A stretch of 64,000 nt of DNA from Sabellastarte sp. h YS-2021 (GCA_964017235.1 OZ024935.1:37055596-37119595); one strand, 5' to 3'; positions 12,301 through 21,430 are shown, numbered from the stretch's first letter. The notes: generated from the letters alone by a model not told the origin. Made by a program: numbers and translations.

Positions 12301-15300
12301 ACTGTAACTATAATTTAGCAAAATGGAATATAAAAGAATCACCGCAATGCGACCTGTGTCAAAACATTGATAATATTGAGCATTACTTTTACTACTGTGA
12401 GCATAGCCACACCTTTTGGCAACAGGTTGAAATGTGGATGGCTTCCTGTCTTTCAGTCAAGATAAAGTTTACAGTGCTGGAAGCTTTAATGGGTTTTTTG
12501 AATTATGATAGTGAACTTTTCTTTATTGTTAATTATATTGTGCTTTTGGGAAAATATTATATTTAAGTGTGTAAGAAGGATGCAAAGCTGTCAAGTTTAC
12601 CTTCTTTATATTCTTTCTTGTGTGTTATCAAGGATAAGCTTTGCATTGAACAACATGTATATATGAACCAAAACAAGTGTCATTTGTACATAGAGAGATT
12701 TGGCAAGCTACAAAGTGTATTATGAATGAATATGCAAAATATATTTGTGAATACCAAGACAAGAGTGATCTGTTTAAAGCAAGATTTGGTAAGCTATGTT
12801 GTTTTACTATGCCTTGTTCTTTGGTCACAAGATTTTTTTTTTTATGTATCTAAATATGTCTTTATTGTATCACCTGTATCTCACTTTGTACTTATCAAAA
12901 ATAAATAAAATATAAAAAAAAAAATTTTCATTAAGGCTGCAAACGAGTCCAAAAATGCGCCTCGATTACTCGTTCTGGAAGACTCGATTCGGACTCGGTT
13001 ATTCGCTTGATTATCGCCCACGAAATAAACTGCATAATATTTTGACATATCACGCCTTATAAAATGGTTAAAAGGCACACAACATGAAGGAATTGGGATA
13101 ATTTGTTGAATTTTGATGAAAATACGCATTTATAATGCAAAATATATAAAATTTAAACCATTTTTATATTGCGAGATTTGAGGCGTCTTCGAAATACGTT
13201 ATATGAAAATGCGGTCTATTAAAACATTGTTACACAAAATATTAAAGTTTGTAAATACTTAAAATATAAAAATCAGAAACGAAGACACTTTATATTAGTA
13301 ACATTTATAAATATTTTCATATAATTAGAGAAAAAATTTAATTTTGTAGTAGATTTTATGTCTATATTTAGTTGTTTTCGAATAGCCGGTTCACTTTTCT
13401 TGCTTCGAGTACTGAACTGATTCGTTTCGTTTCCGAGTAACCGAAGAATCGTTGCAGCCTTAATTTTCATTAATACATGCCCCAATGTAATAACCAGAGA
13501 TTTATTTAGTATTGTTTTCCATCAACATTTTATTGGATCTTTTGCAACATGGTGCATTGGGAGAGGTTAATTTATTTGAGACACATAATGAATCTGATGG
13601 TGTGTTTTTAATTTATTTTGTCATTCACGGATGAAAAGTACTTGTACTTAAGTACTTTGAAAAGTACTTGTATTTAAGTACTTTGATGAAAAAGGACTCG
13701 CATTTGTACTTGGAAATTAACACAGTACTTGTACTTAAGTACATTTCAAAATACTTGACCCCAACCCTGATGGCATTTTTATTCTAAAATAAAATAAAAC
13801 CGTCATCCTAAATCGAGACTCTGAGCTTTTAATTGAAGTGATCGAAAGCGTGAATATATTGAAAACATATACATCAGCTATAATTTACAGCAAGATTATG
13901 TCCCGGGACGTCCCGATATGTAACATATTGGGTATATGTTGGGAAGTGCTAAATCATGAGAACCGGGAAGTGCTTCATCTAGGGAAGTACTTTATATCAC
14001 GTTTTGCAGCAATATTATACAAAATGTAGCAATATTTTACAAAATGGAAGCCTCAAAGAAGATCAAATACTTTAGCTAACACTTTAGAAGATCAAACACT
14101 TTTATCTCGAGAACTCATGACAGTAGCACTAACTCATTAATATTCATGAGAAGATATGAGGTCATAGATTTCCCTTGGGGTTTTGTAGCAATATTTTACA
14201 AAATGGAAGCCTTGACTAAGATCAAATACTTTTAACTCGAGAACTGACGACAGTAGCACCAACTCATTAACATTCTTGAGAAGATATGAGGTCATGGATT
14301 TCATGGATTTGGGGTTTTGTAGCAATATTTTATAAATGGAAGCCTCGAAGAAGATAAGATATTTAAAACTCGTGAACTCACAGCAGTAGCACCAACTCAT
14401 TAATATTCATGAGAAGATATGAGGTCACAGATTTCGTAGATTTTCTAACAATATGGAAAACTAACGATGAAAAATCAGCCAATAAAATTATTTCCCGACA
14501 TTTAGCCAGGTAGTTACATATCGGGATGTCCCGTGATTTAACCATTACTTATAATTTAGACGTGGTTACCTTGGCTCTACTTTACTTGCGTGTAGAGCCG
14601 TGGTACGACCCCACATAGAACTGGAGATTTGCAAAAAATCTTTTTCTGTTGAATGAAACTTGAAAAAATGACTGAAAATGGTTTAATTATTAATTAGAAA
14701 CAGTTGATATTAAGCAAAGGACATAACAAATACAATGCGCATACAAAATATATGCTATTTTACACAGCTTTTATAATAAAAGGACATTTTCAATTTTTGG
14801 AGAAATGGTCCAAAAACCCAGGAAAATCAGGAAATGTTTTTTTTTTTTTTTTCAAACATGTTTGCATGTTGATTGATTATTTAAGAAAATGAAACAAAAT
14901 AGTTGTAGGAACAGCTATGTGTACACATTTGTATGAAATTTGTATTTTATGCAAATCTCCAGTTCTATGTGGGGTCGTGCCACGGCTCTACACGCAAGTA
15001 AAGTAGAGCCGAGATAACCACATCTACTTATAATTTACTGCTGTTGTCACTAGTGCTGGGACGATGTTTGCAAACTTCGGTATTATCGCTTGCTGGCTCA
15101 TTGCCAATCAATGATCGGTAAAATTTAAGTAAAACCGATATTTGCTAAATCCATTTCTTTGCAGCCTTTTGGTCACAATAAAATGCTAACCTTAATAATA
15201 TTTTGTAAAAATCTGAAACATCCATCAGTTAAAATCACAAAACTAGCCGTGAATGCAATAAAAATAACGTAAATAGAAACACCTTGGGGTTTTCCAACTG

Positions 15301-18062
15301 TTGTCAAGGTAATCATAAAATCAGCCAATCACAAGTGAGGATACATCAAGCATAGTCTGTTAGTGAGGGAGACGTCTGTGAATGGCTTTTAGATTATATT
15401 TTGGTCATATTTGTGGTAATTTGTGTGTATTTTGCTTCATATAATATAATATTAATATTTTATCTGTCTTTTTAACACTTCGACTCCATAATCGGAAATA
15501 TTCGAAGTTTGGTTACAAATGTCCGATACGAACATTGATACGGAAAATCCAAGCGATCTCCCAGCACTAGTCGTCACTTCTACTTCCTTATTTGGTAGTG
15601 AAAGTGCACGAGTTTTACCGATGACATGTTAATTCGTATACCAAATTCCCTTTTGTGCCATCTTGAGGCTTGTGCCAAGATATGATGCTAAACAGTACTG
15701 CTTCTAGGCATAAGTTGGCCGTGGTCATAAGTTGGCCGCCACTAATTTAATTGGGCCAAACAGACAAATAAGTCTTTGTACAGTGTTTAAGATGAATAAA
15801 AAGCATAAATGTAATAATAATGGACCATTTACGATTGCAATCAGCTTTTAAATTTGTAGCAATTTCAAGATTTGGTGATGGCGGCCAACTTATGACCGCG
15901 GCCAACTACGAAACTACGCCATGATTTACGTGCATATCGCACCCACAAAGAATCGCTACCACTAACTCGCACCCGCAAATCGCACCCGTTTTTTAATTCA
16001 ATATTTTTCTCCCTTCTTGTCTTTCGATTCACACAAATAAATAGACATGGTTACCTTGGCTCTACTTTACTTGCGTGTAGAGCCGTGGCACTACCCCACA
16101 TAAAACTGGAGATTTGCAAAAAATCATTTTCTGTTGAATAAAACTTGATAAAATGATTCAAAAATGGTTTGATATATTGAAAAGCAGTTGATACTAAGCC
16201 AAGGACACAGCAAATACAATATGTGTATAATATATATGCTATTTTATACAGCTTTTATAACAAAACAGCATTTTCAAATTTTTTGAGAAATAGTCCAAAA
16301 AGTATTGAAAATGAGGGAATATAATTATTTTTTTTGCCAAATATGTTTGCATGTTGACCAACTGTTGAGGTTAATGTAACAAAATGGTTGTGGGAACAGT
16401 TGTGTGTATAATTTTTATGGTATTTGTGTTTTATGCAAATCTCTAGTTTTATGTGGGGTCGTGCCACGGCTCTACACGCAAGTAAAGTAGAGCCACGGTA
16501 ACCACGTCTAACAAATGAATAGAGTTAAAATACATGGGAAACCTCGCATAATACCATGACGTCATGAATATTAATGAGTAGTCTGTAAATATTTCCCATA
16601 TAAAATTGGAAAATATTGTCATGAAACCCCCATGGAAATCTGTGACGGTGTGACCTCATGAATATTAATGAGTCGTCCATGAATTTTGATCTTCAAGTAA
16701 AATATTTTCTGTTTACAAACCCCACAGATTTCCGTGACATTATATATTCTAGTGGCTTCTTACCAGTAAACGCCCATGCTGTAGTTAATATTTTGAATTT
16801 AACTTAGATTTACAGCTTTATATTTTATTCTTCGACCACCAGATTATCAAATGATATACACTACAATTAATAACTGAGATACATTTTGTTACATTTGTTT
16901 CAAAGCTTTATATTTTAACATTTTATCTCTATTATCGGCCGTTTTTACCGCAAACCGGAAATACCAGTGAACACCCATTTTGTAGATATATAGGAGCATT
17001 TGTCCTTGACCTCTAACAAAGCGTTCACTGGTAGGCGGTAGTGATGGGACGATTAGACCAACGTTCGATTAATCGTCGGCGTTATGGTACAATCGCGTTC
17101 GGTCACGGACAACTTCTAGAAATCGATTAAATCTTACCCTTCCTTATGTGTCTCAATATCCACGTGTTTTTTATATTTTAAGCTATTTCCTTAACTTTCC
17201 TTTGATAAATAATGAGATTTGTCACGAATTTGGGTTTGTTTATGTCTACCGCCATATTTACCGGAAGTGAGTGCTTTTGGTAGGTTCTAAATGTCGGAAA
17301 CACCGTTATTCTTACGGATTGACAAATACTTCATCCCGGAAAGTCTTTCATAATATATTTTCCTACAGTGGAGTAAAAAAGTCGATTAAGGGTCGATCAT
17401 CGGTCGGAAAATTGGACGAATAATCGACCGCGAAAATTGAGGCGATTCCACTCACTAGTAGGCGGGCGTTCACTGGTAGAAAGCCACTATGCAATTGTCA
17501 AGCACATCTACCGCTAATAAATTATCTGAATTGTCGAGGCTGATTTAATGCAATACCGTGAGTTTAGTATTATAAAATATCATTTTAAAAATGGGTGCGA
17601 GTTAGCGGTAGCGATTTGAAGTGGGTGTGATATGCACGTATCCCCTACGCCATCACGCAAAAACAAGATACGGCACTCTATAGTGGTGGTGGACCAGTTC
17701 ACACCCGTGTACCCATTCACGCACACCCCTAAATTTCTCCAAAACAATCACAGTTACACAATAAATTACCAATGTATATGATCAATTTGATAATTATCTA
17801 TGATGTGGTAAACATCTTTTCTATGAAAAACTATGAATCTTTAAGCAAATTGAGGGTTGGCGTGAATAGGTACACGGGCGTGAATTGGTCCACCACCACT
17901 AAATTGAATTTATAGATCTAAATGAGTTTAAAGTTTGCAATATTCACATCAAAAAACTTTTCCAACTCATGTCACGGTAATATTAAGCTTAATCACCTTA
18001 AGGTCTTGCTCTGGCAGATATTTACATTCTTTTGCAATTTCTATCCACTTATCGACGTCCAT
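3316..18062 (-). CDS. PPP6C: serine/threonine protein phosphatase 6 catalytic subunit, nine exons
   Basis: Exons in coding order are 18062-17997, 9518-9423, 8178-8113, 7497-7430, 7145-7072, 6448-6369, 4758-4549, 4204-4147 and 3506-3316. All borders are GT/AG, phases agree, and the product is 302 aa (vertebrate PPP6C is about 305). Visible PPP-family signatures are GDIHGQ (residues 49-54), [10 protein letters not shown] (77-86), RGNHES (108-113), CVHGG (158-162), CRAHQL (231-236) and the terminal TTTPYFL, whose last leucine is the methylation site in PP2A-like enzymes. Metal-binding D50, H52, D78, N110, H160 and H234 are present. The core NESRQ-type loop and the PP6-style exon 1 (KYLPEQDLK) favour PP6 over PP2A or PP4. 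From family knowledge the enzyme is a Mn/Fe-dependent phosphatase working with SAPS and ankyrin subunits in Aurora A, NF-kB and splicing control. Intron 1 (8.5 kb) is packed with transposons; other introns hold few. The start is the only in-frame ATG before the family's conserved N-terminus. Confidence 0.97.
4958..5426. mobile_element. piggyBac-like MITE in a PPP6C intron
   Basis: The element is bounded by TTAA on both sides (4954-4957 and 5427-5430). Its ends read CCCTTTCGCTACTG and, reverse-complemented, CCCTTTCGCTACCATG. A TTAA target with CCCTTT-type ends is typical of the piggyBac superfamily. The 469-bp interior carries no transposase. It sits in the intron between the exons at 6448-6369 and 4758-4549. 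Confidence 0.75.
5791..6146. mobile_element. possible degraded inverted-repeat element
   Basis: The left side starts GGGCTGGGACGAGTG and includes AGCCTCGAGTC; the right side, reverse-complemented, starts GGGCTGC and includes AGCCTCGATAGACGAG. The shared blocks suggest an old hAT-like palindromic element, but no target duplication is visible and the arms are interrupted. Confidence 0.3.
8268..8320. repeat. poly-C/poly-A low-complexity tract
   Basis: A run of about 13 C is followed by about 40 mostly A bases broken by single C, then GGGGG. It lies in the PPP6C intron between the exons at 9518-9423 and 8178-8113. Lengths may be unreliable because homopolymers are prone to assembly error. Confidence 0.8.
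8697..9014 (-). repeat. tandem dispersed repeat, about two units
   Basis: Two to three units of roughly 150 bp each contain TAGGTTGGTTTACC, CTCTAGGACCAATAATAAGC, TTGACCTTGAAGGAGG and CCAAGGTCAAATCTG. The same family lies in opposite orientation at about 20880-21430. Function is unknown; no coding frame is conserved between units. Confidence 0.75.
9815..10030. repeat. dispersed AT-rich repeat with CATGAATATTAATGAG-type cores
   Basis: Imperfect units contain AAAATATT, CCCATGGAATT, ATTCATGAGTTG and similar words. Related text recurs at about 10735-10870 and 16540-16765 (for example CATGAATATTAATGAG and TTCCGTGACAT). The copies appear old and partly inverted. The superfamily is not recognised. 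Confidence 0.45.
10476..10717 (-). mobile_element. tRNA-derived SINE, family 1
   Basis: On the minus strand it starts with a tRNA-like head (GGGGCCACG... GTGGCAAAGTGGTA..., box B region GGGGTTCGGTACCC), continues into the shared body (AGCTAGTAGTTGCTTGCCGT, GTACTGGTTTCCTCTGCCCT) and ends in CCCCAAATAAATAAATAAAT. Imperfect 11-bp flanks TCAAATGTGAA and TCAAATTTGAA look like a target-site duplication. Other copies lie at 24560, 29238, 34029 and 63132. Confidence 0.85.
11340..11519 (+). CDS. possible BED zinc-finger exon (hAT transposase or ZBED type), antisense to PPP6C
   Basis: The frame encodes [20 protein letters not shown] followed by a [12 protein letters not shown] stretch. The C-x2-C pair followed by a serine/threonine-rich TSN-x4-HL signature is typical of BED zinc fingers at the N-terminus of hAT transposases and ZBED proteins. 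The frame ends in HLK directly before a good donor (AAG|GTGAGG at 11519/11520), as for a real exon. No downstream hAT catalytic or dimerisation exon was found on the plus strand. It lies inside the first intron of PPP6C. It could be a transposase remnant, a domesticated gene's exon or chance; the left border is not resolved. Confidence 0.4.
11996..12921 (+). mobile_element. 5'-truncated L1/Tx1-type LINE with 15-bp target duplication
   Basis: An open stretch 12018-12566 encodes the C-terminal part of a LINE ORF2. It contains the zinc-knuckle region [20 protein letters not shown] and a following [10 protein letters not shown], typical of the zf-RVT domain of L1-clade elements. A short 3' region ends in an A-rich tail (AAAATAAATAAAATATAAAA). 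The 15-bp sequence AAATTTTCATTAAGG is present on both sides (11981-11995 and 12922-12936), so the insertion borders are exact. The reverse transcriptase core is missing, so the copy was dead on arrival. Confidence 0.85.
12933..13463. mobile_element. hAT-like MITE
   Basis: The ends are AAGGCTGCAAACGAGTCC and, reverse-complemented, TTAAGGCTGCAACGATTC. TTTTCATT stands directly outside both ends (12925-12932 and 13464-13471), fitting the 8-bp duplication of hAT elements. Internal sequence is rich in TCGATTCGGACTCGG-like words. It has no transposase. The L1-type insertion at 11996-12921 used this element's left edge as its target. Confidence 0.6.
13633..13757. repeat. AAGTACTTGTACTT-type direct repeat
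   Basis: Four or more imperfect copies of AAGTACTTGTACTTAAGTAC occur here, each partly self-complementary (AGTACTTAAGTACT). It is probably the end of an otherwise eroded repeat. Confidence 0.65.
13903..14534. mobile_element. inverted-repeat element with internal tandem repeats
   Basis: The left arm CCGGGACGTCCCGATATGTA and the right arm (reverse complement) ACGGGACATCCCGATATGTA match over about 22 bp. Between them lie three tandem units (see 14004-14445). No transposase frame exists and no target duplication is obvious. Confidence 0.55.
14004..14445. repeat. tandem repeat, three units of about 120-140 bp
   Basis: Each unit runs through TTTTGTAGCAATATTTTACA, AATGGAAGCCT, AGAAGATCAAATACTTTT, CTCGAGAACTCA, CAGTAGCACCAACTCATTAA and GAGAAGATATGAGGTCA. 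Units differ by substitutions and small indels. The array fills the interior of the inverted-repeat element 13903-14534. Confidence 0.8.
14558..15025. mobile_element. long-TIR, Mutator-like MITE, copy 1
   Basis: About 75-80 bp inverted termini begin AGACGTGGTTACCTTGGCTC and, on the other strand, AGATGTGGTTATCTCGGCTC. An exact 11-bp duplication ACTTATAATTT flanks it (14547-14557 and 15026-15036). Long termini and 9-11 bp target duplications are typical of Mutator-like elements. Each terminus contains a small hairpin (GGCTCTAC...GTAGAGCC). It is 468 bp long without coding capacity. A sister copy lies at 16043-16509. Confidence 0.8.
15051..15569. mobile_element. hAT-like MITE
   Basis: The termini are TAGTGCTGGGACGAT and, reverse-complemented, TAGTGCTGGGAGATC. 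Direct flanks GTTGTCAC and GTCGTCAC differ at one base and fit the 8-bp duplication of hAT elements. It is 519 bp with no transposase frame. Confidence 0.75.
15713..15906. mobile_element. short inverted-repeat element
   Basis: Nearly perfect 30-bp termini start AGTTGGCCGTGGTCATAAGT and, on the other strand, AGTTGGCCGCGGTCATAAGT, with AGTTGGCCGCCA inside each. The element is 194 bp. The target duplication is unclear, so the superfamily is left open. Confidence 0.7.
16043..16509. mobile_element. long-TIR, Mutator-like MITE, copy 2
   Basis: It is the same family as 14558-15025, with termini AGACATGGTTACCTTGGCTC and AGACGTGGTTACCGTGGCTC, 467 bp long. Flanks ACAAATAAAT and ACAAATGAAT (one mismatch in 10) are the decayed target duplication. 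The two copies lie about 1 kb apart in the same intron. Confidence 0.8.
16751..17488. mobile_element. inverted-repeat element interrupted by a hAT-like MITE
   Basis: The left arm AGTGGCTTCTTACCAGTAAA matches the reverse-complemented right arm AGTGGCTTTCTACCAGTGAA. Further inside, CCAGTGAACACCC and GGGCGTTCACTGG repeat. The right part is split by the element at 17039-17457. Confidence 0.6.
17039..17457. mobile_element. hAT-like MITE with perfect 8-bp target duplication
   Basis: It starts TAGTGATGGGACGATTAGAC and ends CCACTCACTA, and is flanked by an exact GTAGGCGG on both sides (17031-17038 and 17458-17465). The interior is rich in CGATTAATCG-type words. The 419-bp element has no transposase. 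Excising it restores a continuous GCGTTCACTGGTAGGCG context in the surrounding element. Confidence 0.75.
17683..17899. mobile_element. Tc1/mariner-type MITE with TA duplication
   Basis: Termini of about 40 bp read GTGGTGGTGGACCAGTTCAC and, reverse-complemented, GTGGTGGTGGACCAATTCAC, with TA directly outside both. It is 217 bp long. Its right end lies only about 100 bp from the first coding exon of PPP6C. Confidence 0.75.
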
Positions 18063-18168
18063 TTTTGTTTTTATAAGCCCAGTTTGCCGAAAAAGTTTTT
18101 CCACCCGAAAGCTGGTAGATACTAAACAATTATTAAGGTTGATAATGTATACATGCAATTAATATGCC

Positions 18169-18872
18169 AGGGCCTGTAACTTAAGGTCTTAAGTTTAGGC
18201 AATTTTTTTTGCTTAGACAAATCTTAAAGTTATGACTTTTGTCTTAGCTAAGATTTCTCTTAAATTGGGATTCACAAAAAGTGCTTAGCAAAATCTTAGC
18301 TGAGACAAAATTTGTGCAAAAAGTCTTAACTACTTTGAATTCAAATTAACAAATCTTAGTAAAACAAAAACATTTTTCATCAATAAATACACCAAACATG
18401 CTCTTCAAAATTATAAAACAGATTTGTTACTTTTTTTTTGTAAAATTATGTAAAAATAGTAGTCTTTATGTTTTATTGTGAGTCGGCCATTTTTATGACA
18501 TTATTTTTACCACAAGAAGGTAAAATGTGGAAATTTATAGGTGATTAGATGATGTAAATTTTTATTACAATCAACAGAAATTACTTTTATAGGAAGTATA
18601 GATCCCCATAGTATATATTTTGTTGACATAACAAAGGGTAAAATGTAAATACATGCAATGGAATATTTTAAAATTGTCTTAAGTCTGCCCTGCAGTGGTC
18701 TTAAAGTTATGACAAAATCTAAGACAAATTTTTGTCTAAGACCTTTTGTGAATCCCATTTTGTCTAAGCAAAAAAAAGTCTTAACTTTGTGACAAAATTC
18801 TTGCACAGTTAAGACTTTTCCCCTAAAGTTATGACAATTTTTTGCTTAAGACCTTTTGTGAATCCCGGCCCA
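18169..18872. mobile_element. palindromic MITE A, TTAAG-rich
   Basis: The ends are GGGCCTGTAACTTAAGGTCT and, on the other strand, GGGCCGGGATTCACAAAAGG. The interior repeats AAGTCTTAAC, TAAGACAAA and GTGAATCCC in both orientations, so the whole element can fold on itself. Frames inside are incidental. It lies just upstream of the PPP6C start (gene on minus strand), in the presumed promoter region. Confidence 0.7.
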
Positions 18873-19515
18873 GGGGCCGTATTCATAAAGAGATCTTAAG
18901 TCTGAGACAAAAAAATAGTCTCAGCTTTGAGATTTGGTCTCAGCTGAGACCAAGTCTCAGCTTTGTATTCACAAAGAGGTTCTCAGCTGAGACCAAGCTG
19001 AGACCAGTCTCAAGTCTTTCCAATGTAAACAAACAATAAACTTGCAAATATATCTAACATTTTTTCAGAGATCAATAGTTTTGTGTGTTTTAATTCTTAA
19101 CAAAAATTATACTGTCTATTAAAATAAAAATAAATAGAAAATTGTATCAAGTGTTTTTTATTTTTCATGTCACATGATCTACTTCTTTGTTGCTATGCAG
19201 TCAGAAAACACTGTTGAAAAGTGTCTCAAAGTAAGGTACTTTTGAAACCAAAGTATGGGATATCCGTTGTTACAAAAGTTTAAAATTATAATATGCATCT
19301 CAGTTAAGATGAAATAATGCTTGAGACTTTGAACAAAATATTTAAGATAACTATGTACCAGTCTTAAGTTTGAGACCAAATCTGAGACTAAATTTGGTCT
19401 CAACTGTTTTGTGAATAGCTAGCGAGTTTGAGACCAAAAATGGTCTCAGACTTGAGACCAAAACTTAAGACTTGAGACAAAATTTGGTCTCAGCAAGTTT
19501 TATGAATACCGGCCC
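18873..19515. mobile_element. palindromic MITE B, GAGACC-rich
   Basis: It directly abuts element A. The ends are GGGGCCGTATTCATAAAGAG and, reverse-complemented, GGGCCGGTATTCATAAAACT. The interior repeats TCTGAGACCAAA and CTCAGCTGAGACCAA many times in both orientations. GGCCC ends and ATTCAYAAA subtermini are shared with A, so they appear to be cousins. The superfamily is not assigned. Confidence 0.7.
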
Positions 19516-20530
19516 AGCAATAAAACTAACAGAATACCTATCCACAAATGACAAGAGGCAACATGAGTTTCATTTAAGTTCTACAATTTTTCTAGCCTTT
19601 CTGATTTTTAACCAGATGAGCTTTATAAAATTTGTATTCAATCTCATTTTAAGTGACAAATTATTAAGCATTAAAACAAGATATTGAAATGGAATTTTTA
19701 ATGGAATAACTTTGTTCACGATGTTATCACTAAATCATGTTATGTGTCAAGCGGGTGTCCAAGTTCTTTAATGGAGCATTTTTGGTGGTACATGCATGTC
19801 TAACAAATAACAGAAACAGTTTTGAAAAGTTGACCACCAGAACATTGTTAATAAGTTTTTATCATAAAATGTAATTAAAAACATTTTTTTATAAGCTTTC
19901 AAAATAAAAAATACTCTGACATAGTACTTTAGTTTTTTATTTTAGAGGAAATATACACATATATCTTAGAAATGTATTTTTACTGCTGTTAAACAGCCAT
20001 CATGGGGCCGGATTACTCTTTTTGGGAAAGTTGTACTAGATGCAAAATTACTAGATCGTTCCATAAATGCCCAGATATTGTTGTAAAAATTTGCCCGCTA
20101 AAAAGAAGTATATACATGTGCATGTATTATATATGAAATACATTGTTTGAAAGCGAACCAATTTACTACTGATGTCCAATGAGAACAATAAATACTTATT
20201 GTGTATATTGAAGACTTGGATGTGACTGTTCATTACAAAAACAGAAAAAAATGAAATAAACTACATTAGGCAATGCTGATGCAGTGTTTTCAGCAAGGTA
20301 CATATACAATTAAAGAAATTAATCTTATTATTTTTATTACAAAGACCATATATTAATTGCAGTGTGCTTCTAGTCAAGATAATATTATGAATGCCAGCAC
20401 TGATGTAAAATTTGACAATTTCTTAACAGGTCATTATTGAAGTTAAATAACCTTAAAGTTTAGTTAATTGCTGATCAATTGATGTTACTGCTACATAATT
20501 GTATCAACCTTAAAGCATCCAGTGGATACT
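19516..20530. other. AT-rich spacer, no gene seen
   Basis: Nothing beyond short AT-rich runs is recognisable here. Small open frames have no family signature. Confidence 0.5.
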
Positions 20531-21430
20531 ATGGATTACGCATGAGTACTCCACCGCAGTGTGTCAAGATTTTTTTGTTACCTCTCTAGAGGCCAGGGTA
20601 TTATAGGTAAACTTCTTAAATTTGCAGGATATGTTCATAGCTATAAAATTTTGCCTCGGAATATTTTAAGGCCTCATTGTGAAAAACAAGATGGCCACCA
20701 CAGGCATTTTTAAATTTTCAGCAAGGAGGTTTGTTGGCCCTCCAGAACAAAGGGTATTATAGGTAGAGATCTCAAATTAGTAGAATATGTTCATCATTAC
20801 AAAATCTTGACTGGAAATGTTTTTGATCACATTTTGAAAAACAAGAACGCCTACACAGGCGTTTCTTTTCAGTCATAAAAAGTGCCTATATCTCCCTTGT
20901 TATTGGTCCTAGTGGTTTGGCATGTGAACCAACCTGTAGCAAATCATGGTCTGGAAATCTTCTGATGTGGTCAGATTTGACCTTGGGCCCCTCCTTCAAG
21001 GTCAAACGAGGATAGCCAAACTTAAAAGTATTTTTGTTTGACCAATATCACAATTATGGATAGTTTTTTATTATTATATATATAAGTGCTTATAAGTTGC
21101 TTATTATTGGTCCTAAAAGTTTGGAATGTGAAACCAACCTACAGAAAATCATGGGCTGGGAGTCTTCTGATGTGGTTAGATTTGACCCTGATCCTTCCTT
21201 CAAGGTCAAATAAGGATAGTCAAACTCACACTTAAAAGTGTTTATAGGTCGCTTATTATTGGTCCTAGAGGTTTGGAATGTGAAACCAACCTATAGGAAA
21301 TCATGGACTGGGAGTCTTCTGATGTGATCAAATTTGACCTTGGGCTCCTCCTTCAAGGCCAAACGAGGATAGTCAAACTTAAAAGTGCTTATATCTTGCT
21401 TATCATTGGTCCTAACCAACATATAGAAAA
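20530..21430 (+). repeat. composite tandem repeat, two unit types
   Basis: The first part (to about 20880) has two units with AGGGTATTATAGGTA, AGAATATGTTCAT and AAAAACAAGA. The second part has about four units of roughly 150 bp with TTATTGGTCCTAGAGGTTTG, TGTGAAACCAACCTATAG, TCTTCTGATGTGGTC and CTTCAAGGTCAAACGAGGAT. The second unit type is the inverted relative of 8697-9014. Confidence 0.75.

Larger units (their letters stand above)
15927..17640. mobile_element. large inverted-repeat element carrying nested insertions
   Basis: The outer arms are TACGTGCATATCGCACCC with CGCTACCACTAACTCGCACC, and in reverse complement TACGTGCATATCACACCC with CGCTACCGCTAACTCGCACC. Arms are about 50 bp. The interior holds the Mutator-like copy 16043-16509 and the inverted-repeat element 16751-17488, which itself holds a hAT-like element. 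It could be one old transposon filled by later ones, or two separate partner fragments. Confidence 0.55.

Noticed and set aside
15000-15050. CRISPR-like spaced repeats in the intron 1 cluster
   Set aside because: Repeats are inverted termini of transposons in eukaryotic DNA, not regularly spaced direct repeats.
18507-19039. Frames of 99 and 65 codons
   Set aside because: They are by-products of the two palindromic MITEs.
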